Positions 25,534 to 34,331 of a DNA stretch of 64,000 nt are shown in pieces. How positions within the stretch are numbered: position 1 is the stretch's first letter; each line of letters opens with the position of its first letter. This stretch comes from Pseudozobellia thermophila (lineage in GTDB: Bacteria > Bacteroidota > Bacteroidia > Flavobacteriales > Flavobacteriaceae). The translations under genes and the position numbers were made by a program. The DNA lies in assembly GCF_900141855.1 (NCBI RefSeq), contig NZ_FQYU01000001.1, positions 221,402 through 285,401 on the forward strand, given 5' to 3'. Under the pieces are notes generated by a model. The model saw only the letters and a list, made by a program, of their open reading frames with translations. It made no database searches and had not been told where the DNA came from.

Positions 25534-27141
25534 ATGACGAGGTTCCAACTTTTTAAATACCTGTCAGTGCTTCTAATTGGAGCCTTGATTTCGTTTTTTA
25601 TCTTTTACACCATCAATGCCCGATATTTGTCGGAAAACCGTACCACGGTCGAAAACATGGTGGCCAAATCGCTCCTTAAGATCAACGATGAATTGAACAA
25701 GATATCCTTGGTCATCGAATCTATGGGCTTCTTTTTTGAAAACCACGAAGAAGTATCCCAAGAACTTTTTGAACGATTTACCGACCCCTATCTAAAACAA
25801 CTCAAGAGCATCGAGGGCCTAAGATGGGCACCAAGGGTCGACGAATATAGCCAAAAGGCCAGCGGTGACGATCTGGCGATTACCCAAATCGATTCTTCGG
25901 GCCACTTCGTTCCGGCGAAAATCACAAAAATCCATTACCCAATTTCCCTTTCCAACCCATTGGGCCCCTTTAAAGCCCTTATAGGCTTCGACAGCTACTC
26001 CGAACAGACAAGGAAAGAAGCGATCGACAGAGCAACAAAGACCCGTAAAATCGTCTTCAGCGCACCTATAAAACTAGTATCGGAAGACGAAGAGGTATTC
26101 GGGTTTCTGGCCATCAAAGCGGTATCGGAGCCCAAATCGGACAGCATAAAAGGCATTGTGGCCGGTATTTACCGAATGGACAGGTTCATCAATAAGACCT
26201 TAAAACAGGAACTTCCATTTTTGAATATCGGAATAATCGATTCCGCCGCCAACACATACCCCCTGATTTCAGGTCCGGAAGCGAATAGCCAAAAAAAGGA
26301 AACCGACATTGTCAAAAAAATAAAGGCGGCGAACAGAACCTGGCTGGTTCGCTTTACGCCCAATTCCGAATACACCGATTTCCCCCATGTAATCGAGTCG
26401 TACATCGTTCTGTTCCTCGGCCTGTTGACCACGGTACTTCTCGTGTACGTGATAAAGAAAAACGATGAATACAACGATCGCCTTGAGGCGCGGGTCTTAC
26501 TTCGCACCAAAGAGCTGGAAGCCTCCAACAAAATGAAGGAAAACCTTTTGCGCGAAATTCACCATAGGGTAAAAAACAACCTGCAGATCACATCGAGCCT
26601 TATGAACATGCAGAAGCGCAAGCTGGTCAGCAAGGAGGCCATCACCGCACTCTCCGACAGTCAGGCCCGAATATCGGCCATCGCATTGACCCATCAGAAG
26701 ATTTACCAAGACAAAGACTCCAAGGCCGTAAACCTGAACGATTACCTCATCGATTTGATGGAACATCAAAAGAAAATATCGGCTTCCTTTACCTATAAGA
26801 TCAATTGCCCCTATATATCGATAGACCTCGACCGTGCCGTGCCCCTGGCCCTGATCATTTCCGAACTGGTCACCAACGCCGTAAAGCACGCCTATCCGGA
26901 CACAACAAAATACAACGAACTATTGATAGACGTGTCGCGCCTAAGTGGCGAAAATGTGCTTCTATCCATACGCGATAACGGTAAAGGACTACCTGAAGAT
27001 TTCGACCTCGACCAAGCCGAAGGAATCGGTTTTGAGATCATTAAAGCCCTTTGTAGGCAGATTTCGGCGAAACTTACCTACGAATCGAACGATTACGGCA
27101 CCCAGTTCGACCTGGTTTTCCGCAACAAACCACAAACGTAG
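25534..27141 (+). CDS. CHASE-domain sensor histidine kinase (HisKA_2 type)
   Basis: The 535-residue membrane kinase has a first membrane segment (about residues 8-28), a periplasmic CHASE sensor (about 40-270) and a second segment (about 288-312). A HisKA_2 dimerisation helix follows, with LLREIHHRVKNNLQITSSLM carrying the phospho-accepting His. The HATPase_c domain has LVTNAVKHAYPD (N box) and IRDNGKGLPEDFD (G1 box). CHASE domains bind small extracellular ligands such as cytokinin-like or peptide signals in known cases; the ligand here is unknown. No response regulator gene is adjacent, so it is an orphan kinase. Confidence 0.88.
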   Translation: MTRFQLFKYLSVLLIGALISFFIFYTINARYLSENRTTVENMVAKSLLKINDELNKISLVIESMGFFFENHEEVSQELFERFTDPYLKQLKSIEGLRWAPRVDEYSQKASGDDLAITQIDSSGHFVPAKITKIHYPISLSNPLGPFKALIGFDSYSEQTRKEAIDRATKTRKIVFSAPIKLVSEDEEVFGFLAIKAVSEPKSDSIKGIVAGIYRMDRFINKTLKQELPFLNIGIIDSAANTYPLISGPEANSQKKETDIVKKIKAANRTWLVRFTPNSEYTDFPHVIESYIVLFLGLLTTVLLVYVIKKNDEYNDRLEARVLLRTKELEASNKMKENLLREIHHRVKNNLQITSSLMNMQKRKLVSKEAITALSDSQARISAIALTHQKIYQDKDSKAVNLNDYLIDLMEHQKKISASFTYKINCPYISIDLDRAVPLALIISELVTNAVKHAYPDTTKYNELLIDVSRLSGENVLLSIRDNGKGLPEDFDLDQAEGIGFEIIKALCRQISAKLTYESNDYGTQFDLVFRNKPQT

Positions 27142-27185
27142 GCGGGGCCATGCCCAACAAGCGTGCTTTTTAACTATATTCGAAA

Positions 27186-27539
27186 ATGATAAAAGCCATC
27201 TTAATCGGCCTAGTGGCCCTCTTGCACCTTTACTTTATGTGGTTCGAAATGTTCGCCTGGACAACCAAGGGAAGGAAAATTTTCAAAAAATTCCCACCTG
27301 AGGTGTTCGAACCGACCAAGCCCATGGCGGCCAACCAAGGGCTTTACAACGGCTTCTTGGCGGCGGGCCTAATCTGGACCTACTTCATCACCGATCCCGT
27401 ATGGAAAACCAACATTGCGATATTCTTTTTGGCCTGCGTAAGTGTTGCCGGTATCTATGGAGCGCTTACGGCCGACAAGAAAATACTTTTCGTACAGGCA
27501 TTTCCGGCCCTTATCGCCTTGGTTTTCGTCCTTTTTTGA
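27186..27539 (+). CDS. DUF1304 membrane protein
   Basis: The 117-residue protein has four hydrophobic helices. The family-like motif is LVALLHLYFMWFEMFAW at the start, followed by EPTKPMAANQGLYNGFLAAG. This is the DUF1304 layout, a small inner-membrane family of unknown function. The gene starts about 45 bases after the histidine kinase stop and may be co-transcribed with it. Confidence 0.85.
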   Translation: MIKAILIGLVALLHLYFMWFEMFAWTTKGRKIFKKFPPEVFEPTKPMAANQGLYNGFLAAGLIWTYFITDPVWKTNIAIFFLACVSVAGIYGALTADKKILFVQAFPALIALVFVLF

Positions 27540-27624
27540 TCGGAGGCCCCATGGTTTGGACAAGCGGGGCAAAAATTCCCCGTTGGAATACAAAATTTCA
27601 TTCCTTTTTCTTCCGTTAAAAAAG

Positions 27625-27632
27625 TATATTTG
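27625..27632 (+). promoter_or_regulatory. Putative -7 element of the aldehyde dehydrogenase gene
   Basis: The sequence TATATTTG matches TAnnTTTG, 37 bases before the ATG. A T-rich box lies upstream at non-standard spacing. Confidence 0.4.
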
Positions 27633-27669
27633 ACATATATATAACAATAATTGTCGTAAAAGTTATAAA

Positions 27670-29223
27670 ATGTCGAAAATAGCCCAAACATTCGGTATCG
27701 CAGAAGTACTTGAAACCCTTCATATAAAAGAAATTAACGACGGCACTTCCACCGGTAGCCACTGGACGGGCAACGGTGAAGAGCTGAACTCCTACTCCCC
27801 AGTTGACGGGGCTTTGATCGCAAAGGTAAAGACCACCTCGAAGTCCGATTATGGGAACGCCATCGCTACCGCCCAAAAAGCGTTCAGGCAATGGCGACTT
27901 GTACCCGCCCCCCGGCGCGGGGAAATCGTTCGGCAATTCGGCGAAAAACTGCGCGAATTAAAACAACCCTTAGGCAAGTTGGTTTCCTATGAAATGGGCA
28001 AGAGCTATCAAGAAGGCCTGGGCGAGGTACAGGAGATGATAGACATTTGCGATTTCGCCGTCGGACTCTCCCGTCAACTCCACGGACTTACCATGCACTC
28101 CGAAAGACCGGGGCACCGTATGTACGAACAATATCATCCGCTTGGCGTGGTCGGCATCATATCGGCTTTCAACTTTCCGGTCGCGGTTTGGGCATGGAAT
28201 ACGGCCCTGGCCTGGGTTTGTGGCGATGTCTGTATATGGAAACCTTCCGAAAAAACACCCCTATGCGGTATCGCCTGCCAAAAGATCATTGCCGATATAC
28301 TAAAGAAAAACGGGCTGCCCGAGGGCATTTCATGTTTAATAAACGGCGATTACAGAGTTGGTGAAATGATGACCAAAGACAATCGGGTACCCCTGGTTTC
28401 GGCAACGGGTTCGATAAGAATGGGCAAGATTGTGGCCCAGGCCGTAGCGGCCCGCCTGGGCAAATCGCTTCTTGAGCTTGGGGGAAACAACGCCATAATC
28501 GTTACTCCCGACGCCGATATCAAGATGACCGTGATCGGCTCTGTTTTCGGGGCGGTCGGTACGGCAGGACAACGTTGTACCTCGACCCGAAGGCTCATTA
28601 TACACGAATCGGTCTATGAAAAGGTCAAAAAGGCCATCGTCGACGCCTATGGCCAACTCCGGATCGGCAACCCCCTGAACGAGAACAACCATGTAGGCCC
28701 CCTAATCGATAAAGACGCGGTGGACAAATATCGGGAAGCCCTGAAAAAGGTAGTCGCCGAAGGCGGCCGGCTTCTTGTGGAGGGAGGTGTTCTGGACGGT
28801 GAGGGCTACGAAAGCGGTTGCTATGTGCAACCGGCCATTGCCGAGGCCCGACCCGATTTTGAGATCGTACAACAAGAAACCTTTGCACCGATACTCTACC
28901 TGTTGAAATATTCGGGGGATGTGGAAAACGCCATCGATATACAGAACAACGTGGCCCAAGGACTCTCTTCGGCCATTATGACCAATAATCTACGCGAAGC
29001 GGAACGCTTTCTGTCGGTAGCCGGAAGCGATTGTGGTATTGCCAATGTGAACATAGGAACTTCGGGTGCCGAGATCGGTGGTGCATTTGGGGGCGAAAAA
29101 GAGACCGGTGGAGGTCGGGAGAGTGGCTCGGACGCTTGGAAGATATACATGCGAAGGCAAACCAACACCATAAACTATACCACCGAACTGCCCTTGGCAC
29201 AGGGTATAAAGTTCGACCTATAA
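27670..29223 (+). CDS. ALDH7-type aldehyde dehydrogenase (alpha-aminoadipate semialdehyde dehydrogenase-like)
   Basis: The 517-residue enzyme is an NAD(P)-dependent aldehyde dehydrogenase. The catalytic Cys is in GTAGQRCTSTRR near residue 300, and the general-base Glu in LLELGGNN near 265. IISAFNFPVAVWAWNTALA is part of the cofactor-binding domain. The overall pattern, including FGGEKETGGGRESGSDAWK, is that of the ALDH7 (AmaB/antiquitin) group, which oxidises alpha-aminoadipate semialdehyde in lysine catabolism. Substrate remains an inference: no lysine catabolism genes are adjacent. The gene has its own promoter-like element. Confidence 0.86.
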   Translation: MSKIAQTFGIAEVLETLHIKEINDGTSTGSHWTGNGEELNSYSPVDGALIAKVKTTSKSDYGNAIATAQKAFRQWRLVPAPRRGEIVRQFGEKLRELKQPLGKLVSYEMGKSYQEGLGEVQEMIDICDFAVGLSRQLHGLTMHSERPGHRMYEQYHPLGVVGIISAFNFPVAVWAWNTALAWVCGDVCIWKPSEKTPLCGIACQKIIADILKKNGLPEGISCLINGDYRVGEMMTKDNRVPLVSATGSIRMGKIVAQAVAARLGKSLLELGGNNAIIVTPDADIKMTVIGSVFGAVGTAGQRCTSTRRLIIHESVYEKVKKAIVDAYGQLRIGNPLNENNHVGPLIDKDAVDKYREALKKVVAEGGRLLVEGGVLDGEGYESGCYVQPAIAEARPDFEIVQQETFAPILYLLKYSGDVENAIDIQNNVAQGLSSAIMTNNLREAERFLSVAGSDCGIANVNIGTSGAEIGGAFGGEKETGGGRESGSDAWKIYMRRQTNTINYTTELPLAQGIKFDL

Positions 29224-29228
29224 CAAGA

Positions 29229-29295
29229 AAAACCCGCCTACTCGTTTCCTTGCCCTTCCCCCGAACAGACAAGAAAAAAACACGACGGGTTTTTT
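29229..29295 (+). terminator. Possible long-loop terminator of the aldehyde dehydrogenase gene
   Basis: The arms AAAAACCCG and CGGGTTTTTT face each other across a loop of about 45 bases and end in T6. The pairing is good but the loop is long, so the call is tentative. Confidence 0.3.
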
Positions 29296-29353
29296 AAGCT
29301 AAACTAACTCAAACAACTATACTGTATTTTAAATACAGAAAAGAAACCTTAAT

Positions 29354-29491
29354 CTATAATTTGTTTCCTTTATTTCTATGATCAACACTTTCGGTCTGGG
29401 GCATCCTCCAACTTCCACGAAGTAGCTCTTGCAGACCAAGAACCACCACCATACAGACCAAAGTCGCCAACTTTATAATCTCGGATTTCAT
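29354..29491 (-). CDS. Possible 45-residue single-pass membrane peptide
   Basis: The frame encodes one hydrophobic helix (IIKLATLVCMVVVLGLQELL) and a polar C-terminal tail, a common pattern for small membrane peptides in Flavobacteria. The ATG at 29491 is chosen; there is no database support. It occupies part of a 605-base space (29224-29828) that otherwise holds only the possible terminator above and T-rich upstream sequence of the OmpA gene. Confidence 0.35.
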   Translation of the reverse strand: MKSEIIKLATLVCMVVVLGLQELLRGSWRMPQTESVDHRNKGNKL

Positions 29492-29828
29492 CTTCCCACA
29501 GGTTCTAAATTCGGAATAAATATAGTCTAGGAAGAGGCTCAAAACTATAACTTTTGTATAGATGGTACCTATTTATGTATCAATATGCCCAAAAATGCAC
29601 TAAGTGTCATTTTTATATCGTAAAACCCTCCCCCTTTTTAAAAACACCAAGGGCCTACCCGTGTCGGCCAGGCCAGACCGGCATCGGATTTACGAGTTCA
29701 AATCGCCGGGACAACTCTAAGATTGTAGTACATACCTGACTGTATATGAGCAATTAATCAACGGTTTTTAACACATTTTTTAGCTTTTTTTAATACATTG
29801 TGGTCTAAACACTAAACATTTACCACCT

Positions 29829-30740
29829 ATGACTAAAACAATGACAAACCTTTTGGGAATTGTCATTACCATTTTGGCGGGCATTTATTTCTATATCACT
29901 TGCTGCAGTAGTTGCGGTATCGGGGTAGCCGAAGAACCCGCCAAACTGGTAATGGTCCAACCCGAGGAACCCGAAATCACTTCGTATCCTTTTTCCGTTG
30001 GCGATGGGACCTTTTCCTATGAGACCGAGGACAATTTTAATTTTAACACCTCGTCTTCCGAGTTTTTAAAACCCCTTTCGCCCCAGGTACAGGAAGGCAT
30101 AGTTTCGGAGTTAAAGGGCTATTTGACCGAAAATGCCAACAAGGTGGTAAACATCACCGGATATTACAAAGAAGGGGAAACCAACAATACCGCCTTCCCC
30201 AACTTGGGCCTTGCCAGGGCCAATGCCGTTAAAAACCACTTTGTGGCACACGAAATCCCATCATCGCAGATCAATATCATCGGGGAGGCAAAGAACGAAA
30301 TGGTACCCGACAACGAGGTATTGATGGGGCCCGTTGCCTTTCAGCTGCAAGAGGTCGCCGCCAATGCGGAAGAGGAGCTAAAAGCCTTGTACGACAAAAT
30401 TAAGGCCGACCCCCTAATTCTCTATTTCGATACCGCCGAAGCCTCGATCAACCTATCGGCCGCGCAACGACAAAAGGTAGCCGAAATTGCGAGGTACTTG
30501 GACAAGGTGCCCGATGCCCAAGCCGAAATCATCGGCTATACGGATAGCGAAGGCAAGGCCAGTACCAATTTGCGATTGGGCCAGGAAAGAGCCGATTTTG
30601 CCAAGGCCTACTTGGTGCAAAACGGTATTTCAGCCGATAGGATAGGCACCGATTCGAAAGGGAAACAAGACCCAATTGCCAGCAATGCCACCGAAGAAGG
30701 AAGGGCCAAGAACCGCCGAACGGTAATCTCGATCAAGTAA
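29829..30740 (+). CDS. OmpA-family protein with two tandem OmpA-like domains
   Basis: The 303-residue protein has an N-terminal membrane segment (LLGIVITILAGIYFYIT) followed by a Cys-rich stretch, TCCSSCGIG. A degenerate OmpA-like domain covers about residues 55-175 (VVNITGYYKEGE then LGLARANAVKNHF). A canonical peptidoglycan-binding OmpA_C domain covers about 195-303 (LILYFDTAEASINLS, EIIGYTDSEG, NLRLGQERADFAKAYL, RAKNRRTVIS). No beta-barrel is present. It is therefore a peptidoglycan-attached envelope protein anchored at the N terminus. The next gene, 26 bases downstream, encodes a membrane-anchored helix-hairpin-helix protein. Confidence 0.85.
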   Translation: MTKTMTNLLGIVITILAGIYFYITCCSSCGIGVAEEPAKLVMVQPEEPEITSYPFSVGDGTFSYETEDNFNFNTSSSEFLKPLSPQVQEGIVSELKGYLTENANKVVNITGYYKEGETNNTAFPNLGLARANAVKNHFVAHEIPSSQINIIGEAKNEMVPDNEVLMGPVAFQLQEVAANAEEELKALYDKIKADPLILYFDTAEASINLSAAQRQKVAEIARYLDKVPDAQAEIIGYTDSEGKASTNLRLGQERADFAKAYLVQNGISADRIGTDSKGKQDPIASNATEEGRAKNRRTVISIK

Positions 30741-30766
30741 ATAATAACCATTAAATATAGAGTAAG

Positions 30767-31330
30767 ATGAATTTTGAAAATATGAACATCTGGTGTTGGT
30801 TGATTCCACTACTTGTGGGCCTACTGTGTGCCCTTTTTGGCTACCTATTGGGCAAGGGCAGTGCCAAAACGATCGACAATACTGCCGAGCTAAAGCTTTG
30901 TCAGGACAAAAACGCCAAATTACAGGCCGATCTTGACGCCTGCACCCAAGAACTAAGTGCAGTGCCCCCGCCCCAATCCAGCGTCAGCTCCTCTTTGGGG
31001 GCCATTGAAACCGCCGTTCCTACGGTATTGCCTTTCGATGCCGCCGCGGCAAAGGCCGTATTCGGAAAAAACATCAAGCAAGACGACCTGAAGGTCATCG
31101 AGGGCATCGGCCCAAAGATCGAGGGACTCTTCAAAGGCGCCGGAATTAGTACATGGAAAGCCCTGTCGGAAACCTCAGTGGCAAGTTGCAAGGAGGTCTT
31201 GGCCACCGGTGGCGACCGCTACAAGGTTCATGACCCGGCATCATGGCCCATGCAGGCCAAAATGTGTTATGAGGGCAAATGGGCCGAACTGGCCAAATGG
31301 CAGGACGAGCACGACCACGGCAGACTTTAA
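30767..31330 (+). CDS. Membrane-anchored protein with helix-hairpin-helix-like domain
   Basis: The 187-residue protein has an N-terminal hydrophobic segment (WCWLIPLLVGLLCALFGYLLG), a short coiled region and a linker. Its C-terminal domain of about 85 residues starts DDLKVIEGIGPKIEGLFKGAGI and ends EGKWAELAKWQDEHDH. IEGIGPKIEGLFKGAGI is a classic helix-hairpin-helix motif, normally found in DNA-binding or repair proteins, here attached to a membrane anchor. The orientation of the anchor is not clear. It forms a two-gene operon with the tandem OmpA protein and ends at a strong bidirectional terminator. Function unknown. Confidence 0.75.
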   Translation: MNFENMNIWCWLIPLLVGLLCALFGYLLGKGSAKTIDNTAELKLCQDKNAKLQADLDACTQELSAVPPPQSSVSSSLGAIETAVPTVLPFDAAAAKAVFGKNIKQDDLKVIEGIGPKIEGLFKGAGISTWKALSETSVASCKEVLATGGDRYKVHDPASWPMQAKMCYEGKWAELAKWQDEHDHGRL

Positions 31331-31351
31331 CACTCCTCCATACAAAAAGCA

Positions 31352-31384
31352 AGGCCCCGGCTCCTACAGGAACCGGGGCTTTAT
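31352..31384. terminator. Bidirectional terminator between convergent operons
   Basis: The stem AGCCCCGGTTCC / GGAGCCGGGGCCTT (minus-strand reading) has a short loop. The plus strand has TTTAT after it and the minus strand has CTTGCTTTTT. It separates the helix-hairpin-helix gene from the convergent desaturase gene. Confidence 0.75.
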
Positions 31385-31406
31385 GTTGGGAAATAAAACC
31401 TTGGTC

Positions 31407-32405
31407 TTAGATCATTCCGTTGGCCTCTACCCATTTAAAACGGTATTGGTCTTCCGGAAATTTCATCCGTTCGGAAATGCGTTCCAAGCGCGCGGGCAGT
31501 TTTACCAGATAATCGCGGGCTTTTTCGGCTTCCTCGCTCAGGCTTCTCAGGTTCTCCACATCCCAATACGCATTGAGCTTGCGCAGAATATCGATATAAT
31601 CCTGTGCCGTATAGACCCCGAGCCTTTGGGCGCAGTTCGAAAAATTCTCGAAGGCCGCACCGATAACCCCTCCGGATTCCCTTAAAAAATGCGCCGGCAT
31701 AACGATTTTCTTTTTCATCATATCGGCAAAGGCCAAAATCATTCCCGAAGGGTCTTCCCCGAGAATGGTCTTTACAAACTCCCTATACGCCAGATGATGC
31801 CGCATTTCGTCGCCGGCGATGATGGTACACATCTTGCCCAAAAGGGCGTTTCCCTTCTTCTTGGCCATAAGGCCTACCCGTTTGTGCGATATATTGGTGG
31901 CCAGTTCTTGAAACGAGGTATATACAAAATTCTTGTAGGGATCTCTATCGGTACCGATATCGAAACCGTCGGATATCAGGTGTTGTGTCGTGATCTCTAT
32001 CTCACGCATGTTCACCCGACCGGAAAGATATAGGTATTTGTTGAGCACGTCGCCATGACGGTTTTCCTCGGCCGTCCAGGCCCTTACCCATTTGGCCCAT
32101 CCGTTTCTTTTGTTCTCCCCGTGCTGGTCGATTCCCTCAACGTCCATCAACCAAGACTCATAGGTAGGCAAGGCTTCTTCCGTAATCGTATCGGCTACCA
32201 TGGTCACCCAAAAGTCGTAACCCAATTCTTTCGATTCTCCCCTAAGTTCCTTTACCTCTTCCAAAAAGTTGTCCTTTTCCGAATCGGGCAAAAAATCACT
32301 GGGCTGCCATATATCCTCAACCGGAAGCAAAAAGGAATCCATAAATCCTTCTACCTGCGGCTCAATGGCCTTCATTACTTCCAATCTAATATTTTTTTCA
32401 GGCAT
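31407..32405 (-). CDS. Acyl-ACP desaturase (soluble di-iron, stearoyl-ACP Delta9-desaturase type)
   Basis: The 332-residue ferritin-like protein carries the two EENRH/DEMRH di-iron motifs of soluble acyl-ACP desaturases: WTAEENRHGDVLNKYLYLSG near residue 130 and IIAGDEMRHHLAYREFV near 215. It introduces a cis double bond into saturated acyl-ACP and needs ferredoxin-type electron supply, which is not encoded nearby. Length matches the bacterial DesA-like group. Transcription ends at the shared terminator. Confidence 0.9.
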   Translation of the reverse strand: MPEKNIRLEVMKAIEPQVEGFMDSFLLPVEDIWQPSDFLPDSEKDNFLEEVKELRGESKELGYDFWVTMVADTITEEALPTYESWLMDVEGIDQHGENKRNGWAKWVRAWTAEENRHGDVLNKYLYLSGRVNMREIEITTQHLISDGFDIGTDRDPYKNFVYTSFQELATNISHKRVGLMAKKKGNALLGKMCTIIAGDEMRHHLAYREFVKTILGEDPSGMILAFADMMKKKIVMPAHFLRESGGVIGAAFENFSNCAQRLGVYTAQDYIDILRKLNAYWDVENLRSLSEEAEKARDYLVKLPARLERISERMKFPEDQYRFKWVEANGMI

Positions 32406-32468
32406 GATTATATTTTTTACAAAGTTCGTTAATAAAATACTGAATTTGAAGAATTAACAAGGCTATTT

Positions 32469-33194
32469 TTAATTTCTTCCTTGCTCATCGGGGTAAAGAT
32501 CCGTTACGGGATCGCTTTGCCATACCTGTTTGGTATCGACATCCAGCATGGACAAAGGTCCTTTGAACGCGGCACCGGTATCGACGTTCCACACATTGGC
32601 CGCCGACCTTGGTAGCGCAACCCCGACCTTTGTTATGGGCGTGTGCCCGATAAAGATTTCCTTGTAGTGGGTCAAACGCTTGGGGTAATGGACATCATTG
32701 GGAGCCAAGACGGGATTCAATGAACAGGCCAGTTCCCATAGGGTCCGGTCCCAATAGAAAGTCTGCTCAAAATACTCGTGATCTACCCCTTTAAGGTTCG
32801 TAAAACCTGCATGTAAAAATAACCTATTTTCGCTATCGAGGTAATAATTTTCCAAACTTTCCAAAAAACGGATGTGCTCCGAAATGGTCTTTTCGTCCGC
32901 CCGATCATAGGAAGCCTTTGTCGCCGTGCCCCCATGTTGGAGCCATAAGGGGTTGTGTTTGCGATGAAGCAGCCATTCCAAGCACAGTGCATCGTGGTTT
33001 CCCCTAATAAAAACACAATCATGGGTCTTCTTCAATTGAATTAGAAAGTCGACCGTTTCGACGGCCTGGCTCCATCCGTCGACGTAGTCCCCCAAAAAAA
33101 TAAGCCTGTCCCGGGTTGTGACCCCTGCCCTGTCCAATAATTGCTGCAGACCTTTCAACCCCGAATGTATATCTCCTATGGCAAGTGTTCTCAT
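32469..33194 (-). CDS. Metallophosphatase (calcineurin-like, Ser/Thr phosphatase type)
   Basis: The 241-residue cytoplasmic protein has all metallophosphoesterase motifs: GDIHS (residue 7), FLGDYVDGWSQ (about 34), FIRGNHDAL (about 60) and FIGHTPITK (about 175), with a further His in FLHAGF. Bacterial PrpA/PrpB-type enzymes with this layout dephosphorylate proteins or symmetric dinucleotides. The substrate here is unknown. The first codons overlap the end of the upstream zinc-ribbon gene by four bases, implying coupled translation and a shared process. Confidence 0.85.
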   Translation of the reverse strand: MRTLAIGDIHSGLKGLQQLLDRAGVTTRDRLIFLGDYVDGWSQAVETVDFLIQLKKTHDCVFIRGNHDALCLEWLLHRKHNPLWLQHGGTATKASYDRADEKTISEHIRFLESLENYYLDSENRLFLHAGFTNLKGVDHEYFEQTFYWDRTLWELACSLNPVLAPNDVHYPKRLTHYKEIFIGHTPITKVGVALPRSAANVWNVDTGAAFKGPLSMLDVDTKQVWQSDPVTDLYPDEQGRN

Positions 33195-34273
33195 TTGGCA
33201 AAAATCGCAATTATAGCGATTATGGCAAGGATAAACAGCACCAAAAAGAATATTTTCCAGAATGAGTACGGGCGGATTCCGCTTAACTGCCCCGTTTGAC
33301 CATTGATATAAAACCGGTATTCCTTTCCGTTGTAGCGGTACGAACTAATGTATACGGGCAAAAGGACATGCTTGAAGGTCTCATTCGACAGTTCGATATC
33401 CACTTGGTGGATGCGTTGTGTATCTCCCCCTATATCGCGTTTGATCCAAGTGTTTGCGATTTCCTTGGCTTTTTGAAACGACCATTGGTGCCCCTCTTTT
33501 AAGGAAACGGTATACTTTTCGGTCACAAAGCCCGAAAGGTACTTAGAATTGAAGGGCGCCAGTGCCTTCATGTCCCAAAATGCAATTTTTTTCGGAATTT
33601 CCCTTCGCTTCCTTTCGGAGGCATTGATAAGGATATCGTCGATAAAGCCTTTGACCGAACCTGCGGCATACGACCATCGGGTCTTTCGGACCTGCTGGGT
33701 CCGGGTTCCGTTTTTGGTCCGTACCCTTCTGGTTTCGTAGTAATAGTCGCCCCTTTGGCCTTGGTAGCGCGCGAATAAATCGGCATCGAAGGTCCAATAG
33801 GGCAGGTAGAGTCCGTGCAGGCCTTCCGGGTCAAGTGCGGCCCGTTTTAGATTGTCCGGGGCGAACCAAAGGCCGTTTACCCACTTTTTGAAAATGCCCT
33901 TGGCCTTGGCGGCATCGATTTGAAACGGCACAATAGCGCCGGGCAGGATCCATCCTTCCTTTTCTACGTCCTCCCTAATCAGGGGTTCGCCGCAATATAC
34001 GCAGTTGAGCGATTTAAAATTTTCCTCGACGTGTTGGTTGGCCCCACAGTTCTTGCAGTGCAAAAGTTCAATGGTATCGGTATGGGCATTTTCACCGACG
34101 GTCTTTAGATAATGTCGTAGTTCAAGTTCCTCGAAACTACTCTTGGCCTGTTCGATAAATTCTTCATAGCCACAATATTCGCATTTGAGTTGCTGCGAAC
34201 CGGGCTTGTATTTTAACTCTGCCCCACAATTGGCACAGGCTTTCTTTTGTTCCGACTTTTGGGGTTTTTCCAT
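33191..34273 (-). CDS. Tail-anchored membrane protein with two zinc ribbons (YdjG-like)
   Basis: The 360-residue protein begins with two zinc ribbons: ACANCGAELKY with KCEYCGYEE, and LLHCKNCGANQ with NCVYCGEPLI. A domain follows (about residues 110-330) with LPYWTFDADLFARYQGQRGD and KHVLLPVYISSYRYNGKEY, and a C-terminal membrane helix (about 338-358). This is the layout of Bacillus YdjG-type proteins, which work with an SPFH protein. Here it lies between the SPFH/GYF_2 gene upstream and the metallophosphatase gene it overlaps. Molecular function is unknown. Confidence 0.78.
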   Translation of the reverse strand: MEKPQKSEQKKACANCGAELKYKPGSQQLKCEYCGYEEFIEQAKSSFEELELRHYLKTVGENAHTDTIELLHCKNCGANQHVEENFKSLNCVYCGEPLIREDVEKEGWILPGAIVPFQIDAAKAKGIFKKWVNGLWFAPDNLKRAALDPEGLHGLYLPYWTFDADLFARYQGQRGDYYYETRRVRTKNGTRTQQVRKTRWSYAAGSVKGFIDDILINASERKRREIPKKIAFWDMKALAPFNSKYLSGFVTEKYTVSLKEGHQWSFQKAKEIANTWIKRDIGGDTQRIHQVDIELSNETFKHVLLPVYISSYRYNGKEYRFYINGQTGQLSGIRPYSFWKIFFLVLFILAIIAIIAIFAK

Positions 34274-34331
34274 AGACCGAAGGGGCCGCTTTCAATTCAA
34301 AGGTTAATGATTAAGGTGACGGGGCATTTTA

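Noticed and set aside
27546-27582. GC-rich inverted repeats between the DUF1304 and ALDH7 genes
   Set aside because: Two alternative hairpins overlap and neither is followed by a T run, so a terminator cannot be supported.
29640-29739. tRNA-like sequence containing GAGTTCAAATC, resembling a T-arm
   Set aside because: The putative T-stem does not pair and no acceptor, D or anticodon arm can be folded around it. A 61-codon frame spanning it also lacks protein-like character.
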